Origin: Phycisphaerae bacterium
GTDB taxonomy: Bacteria > Planctomycetota > Phycisphaerae > SM23-33
DNA: 64,000 nucleotides
Assembly: GCA_016782885.1 (NCBI GenBank)
Contig: JADHXQ010000004.1
Span: 1-64,000, forward strand
Reading direction: 5' to 3'
Under the pieces are notes generated by a model. It did not search any database. It was not told where the DNA came from and worked only from the letters and a program-made list of their open reading frames with translations. Positions within the stretch are counted from its first letter, which is position 1. Every line of letters begins with the position of its first letter. Positions 45,315-52,343 of the stretch are shown piece by piece. The position numbers and the translations under genes were made by a program.

Positions 45315-46799
45315 ATGGATACCAGACGAACGTTTCTGAGAAACAGTTGCCTGGCCGCCGCCGCACTCCAGGCACCGTCGATTCTTACCGCCGCGACCGC
45401 CACGCGCGACCGCCCTAACATACTGTTCATCATGACCGACCAGCAGTTCGGCGACGCCATGAGTTGTCGCATGGGGAACAAATGGCTCAGCACGCCGGCG
45501 ATGGATTCTCTTGCCGCAAACGGCACGCTCTTCGCCAACGCATACAGCCCCAACCCGCTCTGCATGCCCGCGAGGAACTCGATCTTCACCGGGCGATACC
45601 CACACGAAACGGGCGTAACCAAAAACGCACGCACGAAGATCGACACCGAAGAGTTCCTGAACATGGGCAACTACTTCCGCCGCGCCGGCTACGAGACAGC
45701 CTACTTTGGAAAATGGCATCTCTGCTTCAACCAGAAGGACAAGAACGCACACGGTTTCCAGACCGCCCAGTGCCTGCACGGTAACGGTCACGACGGCGAG
45801 GTCGGCGACTTGTCGGCGAAATATCTCGCCGGCAAGCAAGGCGTGCAGGGCAAGCCATTCCTGGCGGTGGTCAGTCTCAGCAACCCGCACGACATCTGCC
45901 AATTCAGCCGCTTCCAGAAACTCCCCAGCGGCCCGGTCGGCAAGACCCCGCCGCCGGACAAGTGCCCCCCGATCCCCGCCAACCTCGCGGCGCCGATCAA
46001 CGAAACCGACACCATGACAACGCTTCGCAAGGGCTACCAGGGTCCGGGAAGCTTGTTCCCCGTTGGCGATTTTACCGAAGGCCAGTGGCGCCAGTTGCGA
46101 TGGGGTTACTATCGCCTGATCGAGAAAGTCGACGCCGAGATCGCCAAGGTGCTGGTCGCCCTCGGCAAGTCCGGCCACGAAGAGAATACCGTCGTCATCT
46201 TCACCAGCGACCATGGCGATTGCGCGGGCGCACATCGCTTCAACCAGAAAACGGTTTTCTACGACGAGTCCGCCCGCGTTCCGCTGATCGTCTGCCGCAA
46301 GGGCGCCACGAAGAAACGCCGGTTCGACAAGCTCGTGAACACTGGAATCGACATCCTCCCGACGATGCTCGATTTTGCCGGCATCGCAATACCGAAGAAA
46401 CTCCCCGGTCGCAGCGTCCGCCCGATCGTCGCCGGCAAGACCCCCGCCAGCTGGCGCGACCACGTGGTGATCCAGAACCACTTGAGTCAGACGGTGGTCG
46501 TAGACGGCATCCGCGCGATCGCCCAGGGCAGAATGGTGCGGACCGAGCGGTACAAATACTGCGTGTACGATCACGGTACACAGCGCGAGTCGCTGGTCGA
46601 CATGACCAACGATCCACTGGAAACCAAGAACCTGGCGACCGACCCATCGCACAAGAAGACCATCCAAATCCACCGCAACATCCTGCTGGCGTTCGCGGAC
46701 AAACACAAAGACCTCCTGGCCAAACAGATGCTCGCAGACGGCATGCCCGCAATACCCTTCAAAGCCGGCAAGCCCAACAAAAAGAAGCGAAAGAAATGA
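45315..46799 (+). CDS. Tat-exported sulfatase with CMPAR motif
   Basis: 494 aa from ATG at 45315 (GGAG 7 nt upstream); a TTG at 45246 lies inside the promoter and is rejected. Tat motif 'TRRTFLRN'. Type I sulfatase: 'ILFIMTDQQFGDAMS' near 36, formylglycine motif CMPAR with C83 (Met-Ala in the variable positions), 'YFGKWHLCF' near 133 and 'IFTSDHGDCAGAH' near 295. Ends in a strongly basic tail 'KPNKKKRKK'. Its TGA overlaps the ATG of the PQQ-fusion gene (ATGA), so this sulfatase and a redox-type propeller are probably translated together. Confidence 0.93.
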   Translation: MDTRRTFLRNSCLAAAALQAPSILTAATATRDRPNILFIMTDQQFGDAMSCRMGNKWLSTPAMDSLAANGTLFANAYSPNPLCMPARNSIFTGRYPHETGVTKNARTKIDTEEFLNMGNYFRRAGYETAYFGKWHLCFNQKDKNAHGFQTAQCLHGNGHDGEVGDLSAKYLAGKQGVQGKPFLAVVSLSNPHDICQFSRFQKLPSGPVGKTPPPDKCPPIPANLAAPINETDTMTTLRKGYQGPGSLFPVGDFTEGQWRQLRWGYYRLIEKVDAEIAKVLVALGKSGHEENTVVIFTSDHGDCAGAHRFNQKTVFYDESARVPLIVCRKGATKKRRFDKLVNTGIDILPTMLDFAGIAIPKKLPGRSVRPIVAGKTPASWRDHVVIQNHLSQTVVVDGIRAIAQGRMVRTERYKYCVYDHGTQRESLVDMTNDPLETKNLATDPSHKKTIQIHRNILLAFADKHKDLLAKQMLADGMPAIPFKAGKPNKKKRKK

Positions 46800-49700
46800 A
46801 TATGAACAAGCAAGTAATTATCGCACTGACCCTGATCCTGACATTCGCCGCTACGGGATATGCCGCCGAGGCGCCCAAAAGCGATCGCGTCAAGGGCGGG
46901 CTGATCGTCCACGTGGGCGCCACTGACGGGAAAGGCACGATCTCGCTTGCAGGCGACAACTTCGTGGTCCAGGGCCTGTCGACCAAACCCGAAGCCGTCG
47001 CGGCCGCTCGGGAACACCTGAAATCCACCGGGAAGTGCGGCAAGGTTTCAATCGACCTGTTCGATGGCGAGCATCTGCCCTACGTTGACGAACTGGTGAA
47101 CCTGATAGTGATCCGTGAAGCCGGAAAACTCACGCGCGACGAGATCGAACGCGTGTTGGTACCTGGCGGACATGCAGTGTTCGCGGTCGAGAACGGAAAA
47201 AGCTTCAGCAAACCGCATCCCAAGGCGATCGATGATTGGACGCACTATCTGCACGACCCGGCCGGAACGTCGGTCTCGCAGGATACGCTGGCCGGGCATC
47301 CGCGAGGCATGCGGTGGACCGGCGGACCGTATTGGGCGCGAAGCCACGAACACACGAACAGTCTCAACGCCATGGTCTCGGCGGCTGGTCGGATGTTCTA
47401 CGTTATGGACGAGGGCCCGACCGACTCGATCCAACTCCCCGCCAAAACCTTCCTCACCGCACGCGACGCGTTCAACGGCGTGGTGCTCTGGAAACGCCCA
47501 TTGAAAAACTGGTTCAACGCCCTGTTCCCTCTCAAGAGCGGTCCCGGCTGGCTGCCCAGACGCCTGGTCGCCGTCGGACAGCGAGTGTACATCGCACCCG
47601 GCGTCGGGCAGGACATGCTGTGTCTCGATGCGGCCACGGGCAAAGTCATCCGCACATACCCCGACACGCCCAGCACCTTCGAACTGATCGTCTCCGGCGG
47701 GGTCATTTTCGCCGCGGTCGATCCCAAAGGCAAAGTCGTCGACTACCAGCAGGAAAACGCAAACTGCTGGGCCGAACGCGGCCGGGCCAGCAAGCGATGG
47801 GGCTGGACCCCCGAAAACGGCTCGCGCGTGATCAAGGCGATCCAGGCTGAAAGCGGAAAGGTCCTTTGGAAGCATGAGGGCCCCGTGGCGCCGATGACAC
47901 TCTCGACCAACGATAAAATGGTATGCTTCTACGACGGATCAGCCGTAATCGCCCTCGACAAGACCACCGGAAAGAAACTCTGGCAGGCCGACGTCGCCAA
48001 AACCAAGCTGATCGGCACGGGCTACAGCGGTCCGCGACTGGTCATCTGCAAAGACCGCATTCTGCTGTCGCCGATGGGGAGCATGTTCGCGATCTCGATC
48101 AAAGACGGCAAGGTGCTCTGGTCGGTCAAGGGCAAACCGCGATCGGGGCACTACAGCCTCGAAGACTTCTTCGTCCTGGGCGACAAAATCTGGGTGCTCG
48201 GACGTCGCAACAACGGAGTCTACACCACCTACAACCTCGCCGACGGTAAGCAGCTCGATGTGTACTCAAATCCGATCAAATCGTTCTATATCCACCAACG
48301 ATGCTATCCGGGGCGGGCGACTGTCAAGTACCAACTCCCCCCGGTCATGGGGATGACGGTCTACGATATGGAAAAGGACACGTGGGTTAACAATCACTGG
48401 GTGCGCGGGGTCTGCGTTTACGGCGTGATGCCCGCAAACGGTCTGGTCTACGCCGGTCCGCACGCATGCGCCTGCTATTACCAGTCAAAGCTCAACGGTT
48501 TCAACGCACTGTCGCCCGTGGCGCAGGCGCCCAAGGCCCCACCGGTCGATAAAAGGCTCACAAAGGGACCGGCGCTGGGCAAGTGCAAGGATGCGGCGAA
48601 ATCCCCGGCCTCATGGCCCGTATTCCGACACGATAACACTCGCAGCGGATACGCGAAAACCGACGTCCCGGCCGATCTCGGTCAGGCATGGGGCAAGAAG
48701 TTCGGCACGAAGCTCAGCCAGCCGGTCGTCGCCGGGGGGAAACTTCTCGTTAGCGCAGTCGACACCCACACCGTTTGCGCGCTGGATGCCAAAACGGGTA
48801 AGGAGAGCTGGCATTTTGTGGCCGGCGGGCGCGTTGATTCGCCCCCGACTATCCACGCCGGCATGGCGATCTTCGGCTGCGCCGACGGAAACGTATACGC
48901 ACTGCGCCTCGCCGACGGGAAACTCGCCTGGCGTTTCCAGGCCGCCCCGAACGACCGCAAGCTGATCGCATACGGACAGGCCGAATCGGTCTGGCCGCTC
49001 TCGGGCAGCGTTCTGATCCAGAGCGATTCAGCCGGTAAGGCCCGCCTCTATTGCGTCGCCGGACGGTCGATGTTCCTCGATGGCGGGCTGCGAATGCTGA
49101 TGCTCAAGCCCCTCACCGGCGAGCTTATCTCCGAGAATGTTATGGACGGTAAGGTTCCCGGGACGGACAAGGGCCTCCAGGACCTCATGATGGGCAAGCA
49201 CATGCCCGTCACGTCGCCCGACATCCTCTCCAGCGACGGGCGCCACGTCTACATGAAGTCGCAGACATTCACCATGGACGCCAAGCGGGTGCGCGTTCGC
49301 CCGCAGCGCCCCGACACCCAATACGACCAGGAAGTGCATCTGTTCTCGCCGATCACGTTCCTGGACAAGTCATGGCACCAGCGGACGTACTGGATCTACG
49401 GACGCGCCGCCGGGGAGGGATGGGCCGAATTCCAATACCCTCCCAAGCGCGTCCCATGCGGCCGCATAATGTGCATTGACGAAAAGAACGCATACTCATA
49501 CGCACGCGACCTCGAATTGGTTTGCAACACTTCCGTCAGCGAATACCGCCTCTACAGCGCCGCCAAGATACCCGCTCGCAAGGTCGGTGAGCCCCGGCTC
49601 GAAGGAACCTGGATAAAGGGCAAGACCCCCACCGCCAAGGGCGACCAACTGGCCGGTAACACCGTCGACTGGAAGAAACTCGCACAGCAACCCAAGAACA

Positions 49701-50053
49701 AGCTCAGCGCCCTGGACTACAACTGGATCAACGACGAGCCGGACGTAATGGCCAAGGCGATGGTCCTGGCCAACGACCGCCTCTTCATCGCCGGTCCGCG
49801 CGACGTAGCCGACGAGAAGGCCCTCTGGGGCCGCTCGAACGACAAGATCTTCCAGACAAAAATGCAGGAGCAGGCCGACTGGCTCAAAGGCGCCCACGGC
49901 GGAGTAATGCAGGTCTACAACAAGAAGACAGGCAAGAAGCTCAAAGAATACAAGCTGGACGCCCTGCCGAGTTTCGATGGCCTGATCGCCGCCGAGGGCA
50001 GGCTTTACATGATAACCGACACCGGCTCGATCATCTGCTTCAAGGGCAAATAG
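46796..50053 (+). CDS. Exported methyltransferase-like domain fused to PQQ-type propeller
   Basis: 1085 aa. Start at the ATG overlapping the sulfatase stop; the frame is open 834 nt further upstream, but that part lies across the sulfatase in another frame. Signal peptide about 1-24. Methyltransferase-like region 33-130 with degenerate motifs ('LIVHVGATDGKGT'; motif II lost its acidic residue, 'VQGLSTKPEAV'). Propeller blades about 145-1085 ('CLDAATGKVIRT', 'ALDKTTGKKLWQ', 'ALDAKTGKESWHF'). Conserved cluster C503, C540, H556, C558, C560. Sequence loss in motif II argues against SAM binding. Coupled with a sulfatase. Confidence 0.86.
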   Translation: MNMNKQVIIALTLILTFAATGYAAEAPKSDRVKGGLIVHVGATDGKGTISLAGDNFVVQGLSTKPEAVAAAREHLKSTGKCGKVSIDLFDGEHLPYVDELVNLIVIREAGKLTRDEIERVLVPGGHAVFAVENGKSFSKPHPKAIDDWTHYLHDPAGTSVSQDTLAGHPRGMRWTGGPYWARSHEHTNSLNAMVSAAGRMFYVMDEGPTDSIQLPAKTFLTARDAFNGVVLWKRPLKNWFNALFPLKSGPGWLPRRLVAVGQRVYIAPGVGQDMLCLDAATGKVIRTYPDTPSTFELIVSGGVIFAAVDPKGKVVDYQQENANCWAERGRASKRWGWTPENGSRVIKAIQAESGKVLWKHEGPVAPMTLSTNDKMVCFYDGSAVIALDKTTGKKLWQADVAKTKLIGTGYSGPRLVICKDRILLSPMGSMFAISIKDGKVLWSVKGKPRSGHYSLEDFFVLGDKIWVLGRRNNGVYTTYNLADGKQLDVYSNPIKSFYIHQRCYPGRATVKYQLPPVMGMTVYDMEKDTWVNNHWVRGVCVYGVMPANGLVYAGPHACACYYQSKLNGFNALSPVAQAPKAPPVDKRLTKGPALGKCKDAAKSPASWPVFRHDNTRSGYAKTDVPADLGQAWGKKFGTKLSQPVVAGGKLLVSAVDTHTVCALDAKTGKESWHFVAGGRVDSPPTIHAGMAIFGCADGNVYALRLADGKLAWRFQAAPNDRKLIAYGQAESVWPLSGSVLIQSDSAGKARLYCVAGRSMFLDGGLRMLMLKPLTGELISENVMDGKVPGTDKGLQDLMMGKHMPVTSPDILSSDGRHVYMKSQTFTMDAKRVRVRPQRPDTQYDQEVHLFSPITFLDKSWHQRTYWIYGRAAGEGWAEFQYPPKRVPCGRIMCIDEKNAYSYARDLELVCNTSVSEYRLYSAAKIPARKVGEPRLEGTWIKGKTPTAKGDQLAGNTVDWKKLAQQPKNKLSALDYNWINDEPDVMAKAMVLANDRLFIAGPRDVADEKALWGRSNDKIFQTKMQEQADWLKGAHGGVMQVYNKKTGKKLKEYKLDALPSFDGLIAAEGRLYMITDTGSIICFKGK

Positions 50054-50361
50054 GCATGGCAATTGGCAATTGGTTTTTGGCAGTTGGCGACGGCTTTTCT
50101 ACCACGGAATACACGGAAAGCACGGAAATGGTAACGGCTACGGCTCGGACACAAAGGTAGGCAACCCCGCGACAGCGGAATAAGCAATTTGGATGCGGCA
50201 AGCTCTTGCCGCTTTCATATGTCGCGAAGCGACGGTTCTGCCTTTTGCCGTTCTGTGACGATGAAGACGCCCCTGAGACGAAGAAGCCAACGGCGAAGAC
50301 GCTTGCCACGGATGACATCTTTTCGCCGTCCTCTGAGTCTCTGCGGCTCTGTGTGGGATTA
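50054..50361. repeat. Intergenic repeat mosaic between convergent genes
   Basis: 308 nt without a gene. Contents in order: GGCAATTGGCAATTGG and TTTTTGGCAGTTGGC (50059-50089); three 9-nt tandem units CCACGGAAT/ACACGGAAA/GCACGGAAA (50102-50128); palindrome GCGGCAAG-CT-CTTGCCGC (50195-50212); hairpin GTCGC-GAA-GCGAC (50221-50233); GCCACGGATGAC (50305-50316). Two of these module types also occur at 6103-6234, in the same relative order when read on the other strand. Confidence 0.75.
50195..50215 (+). terminator. Possible terminator of the PQQ-fusion transcript
   Basis: Stem GCGGCAA/TTGCCGC (7 bp) with loop GCTC, followed by only TTT. It lies 142 nt past the stop at 50053 and inside the repeat mosaic, so it may instead be a repeat module. 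Confidence 0.3.
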
Positions 50362-50964
50362 CTACTCAGCGGCTTTGCGGATTTCGGCCAGGGCGCGGTC
50401 GTAGTCGGGGTGGGACGCCACTTCAGGTACGATCTCTTTGTAGAGGAGGGTCGAGTCCTTGCCGATGACGAAAATCGCCCGGGTCAGGAGGCCCATGTCC
50501 TTTATCAGGACACCGTATTTCAGGGCGAAGTCCTTATGCACGCAGTCGGAGAGGACCTTGATGCTGCCAACCTTCTCGGCATCGCAGAATCGTTTCTGAG
50601 CGAACGGCAGGTCGGTGCTGATCGTCAGGACCACGACGTCCTCGGGCAACTTTGCGATCTCTTCGTTGAACCGCTTGGTCTGCAGCGAGCATATGCCCGT
50701 GTCGAGGCTGGGAACGGCACTGATTAAGACAGGCTTGCCCGCGAAGTCCGCCAGGCTCACCGGGGCAAACGACATGTCGACGACCCGGAAATCGGGGACG
50801 CTACGGCCGACCTGGATGTCCGGGCCGATGAGCGTCAGGGGATCGCCCTTCATCGTGACGGCGCCTATACGCTCGAGATACGATCCGCCATCGGTGCATC
50901 CGGCCAGCACGAACAGCGCCCCCGCGGCGGCTAGTGAGATTGTTATCATTAGACTGTAATGCAT
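50362..50964 (-). CDS. tpx: Thiol peroxidase as predicted lipoprotein
   Basis: 200 aa from ATG at 50964, fixed by AAGGAG 9 nt upstream; the 90 codons open further upstream are rejected. Tpx (atypical 2-Cys peroxiredoxin) reduces hydrogen peroxide and alkyl peroxides. Peroxidatic C92 in 'SLDTGICSLQTKRFNE' (most relatives have 'DTPVC') and resolving C127 in 'RFCDAEKVGSIKVLSD'. Unlike the usual cytoplasmic Tpx of about 167 aa, this copy has a leader with lipobox 'LAGC' (C23), so it is probably membrane-anchored outside the cytoplasm, beside haem and quinoprotein-like neighbours that may form peroxide. Confidence 0.9.
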   Translation of the reverse strand: MHYSLMITISLAAAGALFVLAGCTDGGSYLERIGAVTMKGDPLTLIGPDIQVGRSVPDFRVVDMSFAPVSLADFAGKPVLISAVPSLDTGICSLQTKRFNEEIAKLPEDVVVLTISTDLPFAQKRFCDAEKVGSIKVLSDCVHKDFALKYGVLIKDMGLLTRAIFVIGKDSTLLYKEIVPEVASHPDYDRALAEIRKAAE

Positions 50965-50979
50965 TGTTCGACTCCTTTC

Positions 50980-50998
50980 CGGACGCCCTATGCGTCCG
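50980..50998. promoter_or_regulatory. Palindrome between tpx promoter and start
   Basis: CGGACGC-N5-GCGTCCG, 7-bp arms, just downstream of the candidate -10 box at 51003-51008 and upstream of the ribosome site of tpx. Position suits an operator covering the transcription start or a 5' leader hairpin. Confidence 0.4.
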
Positions 50999-51002
50999 AT
51001 AA

Positions 51003-51032
51003 AGTATAGGCTCGTAACTCTCGATACATCAA
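51003..51032 (-). promoter_or_regulatory. Candidate promoter of tpx
   Basis: On the minus strand TTGATG (51032-51027) and TATACT (51008-51003) are 18 nt apart, 39 nt before the ATG at 50964. The rest of the 261-nt divergent gap to the DUF1080 gene shows nothing I can name apart from a TATACC-like box near 51134. Confidence 0.5.
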
Positions 51033-51225
51033 GTCGCCCGCCACATCGAAGCGCCAAGGGGGACCACTGCGCAGCTGAATTCTTCCCGTTTTTTCCATCC
51101 GGGAAATTCGTAATAGAATTTGCGAGTTCAACGTTATACCATGCTGGGTCGGCTGGGCGATGGTCCCCGCCGATCGCCGGACGACCGTCCCGTACCGCTG
51201 ACACTAACCGTCGAAAGGAAACAAC

Positions 51226-52260
51226 ATGTTGAAACACAATGCCGGCAGAGTCGCAGTAGCCGCCCTTACCGTTCTGATTGTATTCTCACAGGTTCAGGCG
51301 AAAAAGAAGCCAAAGGCTCCCCCGGTGAAGGACCCCGTCGATATCGACAAGGTCGAAGGCGCCGAATTCATGGGCGATTATGCAGGCACGCGAACGATGG
51401 CTGACGGTAAGAAGATGCCCGTCGTGGCGCAGGTGCTGGCTACGGGCGACGGTAACCATACCGTCACCAACCTGCCGGAGTTCGACAAGCGAGTAAAACC
51501 GTTCTGCGTGCTCAAGGGCAAAGCCGAAGGCGGAAAGCTCGCGGTCTCCGCGGGCATGAAGAAAGGCGTTATCGCCAACGGCAAATTTACCGGCGGCTGC
51601 CCCAAGTGCAAATTCGAGATGAAAAAGGTCGTCCGCCTGTCGCCGACTATGGGCGCCAAGCCGCCCGCCGGCGCGATGGTGCTGCTCAGCAAAGACACCA
51701 AAGACCTCAATGCGGAGTGGAAATCCAGCAAGGGCGGCGATTTCTCCTGGTTCCTGAAGCCCGGCGGAGTCATGCAGTGTCGCGCCCGCACCGGCGGAGC
51801 GGTGACCAGGAAGGAATTCGGAAGCGCCAAAATCCACCTGGAATTCCGAACGCCGTTCCTGCCCAAGGCCCGCGGTCAGGGAAGGGGTAATAGCGGTATG
51901 TACGTCCACGGACGCTACGAAGTGCAGATCCTCGACAGCTACGCGTTGGAGGGCCAGGACAACGAATGCGGCGGGATTTACAAGAAGGGAAAACCAATCG
52001 CCAACATGTGCGCCCCGCCGCTTCAGTGGCAGACATACGACGCGACGATCATCGCCCCGAAGATGGACGCCAATAAGGTCGTCGAGCCCGGACATCTAAG
52101 CGTGATTCACAACGGCGTGCTGATCCAGGACAAGATCAAGCTTTCCGGTCCGACAGGCGGAGCCTACGCAAAGGGCATGAGCGACAAGGGCGGGATATAC
52201 ATCCAGGACCACGGACACCCCGTAGAAATCCGCAACGTGTGGGTCAAGGAAATCAAGTAG
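51226..52260 (+). CDS. Exported DUF1080 (3-keto-disaccharide hydrolase-like) protein
   Basis: 344 aa. Signal peptide about 1-25. Residues about 45-150 form a short N-terminal domain with a 'CPKCKFEM' pair of cysteines. Residues about 155-344 are DUF1080: 'DLNAEWKSSKGGDFSWFLKPGGVMQCRART' split over 165-194, 'GNSGMYVHGRYEVQILDS' near 222, 'GGIYIQDHGHPVEIRNVWVKEI' at the end. DUF1080 proteins are laminin-G-like sandwiches; some hydrolyse 3-keto-glycosides made by Gfo/Idh/MocA oxidoreductases. It is single on its strand; AAAGGAAACAAC precedes the ATG. It could act with the Tat-exported oxidoreductases at 22-24.7 kb. Confidence 0.86.
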   Translation: MLKHNAGRVAVAALTVLIVFSQVQAKKKPKAPPVKDPVDIDKVEGAEFMGDYAGTRTMADGKKMPVVAQVLATGDGNHTVTNLPEFDKRVKPFCVLKGKAEGGKLAVSAGMKKGVIANGKFTGGCPKCKFEMKKVVRLSPTMGAKPPAGAMVLLSKDTKDLNAEWKSSKGGDFSWFLKPGGVMQCRARTGGAVTRKEFGSAKIHLEFRTPFLPKARGQGRGNSGMYVHGRYEVQILDSYALEGQDNECGGIYKKGKPIANMCAPPLQWQTYDATIIAPKMDANKVVEPGHLSVIHNGVLIQDKIKLSGPTGGAYAKGMSDKGGIYIQDHGHPVEIRNVWVKEIK

Positions 52261-52343
52261 CGGCGAACAAGGCGATAGCAATATAGGGATCGATCACTGG
52301 AATTCCTGCCCGAAGATACTCAGTTCGCCCCCAGGCCCGCGCA

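Noticed and set aside
45962-46795. Open frame extending the second PQQ-fusion gene upstream by 278 codons
   Set aside because: It overlaps the sulfatase in another frame, has no homology or signal peptide, and the ATG at 46796 with an ATGA overlap gives a proper leader.
50102-50128. CRISPR-like array
   Set aside because: Units are only 9 nt long, adjacent and without spacers; no cas genes nearby.
50965-51237. 91-codon N-terminal extension of thiol peroxidase
   Set aside because: It would cover the promoter and palindrome; the ATG at 50964 has AAGGAG and yields a lipoprotein leader.
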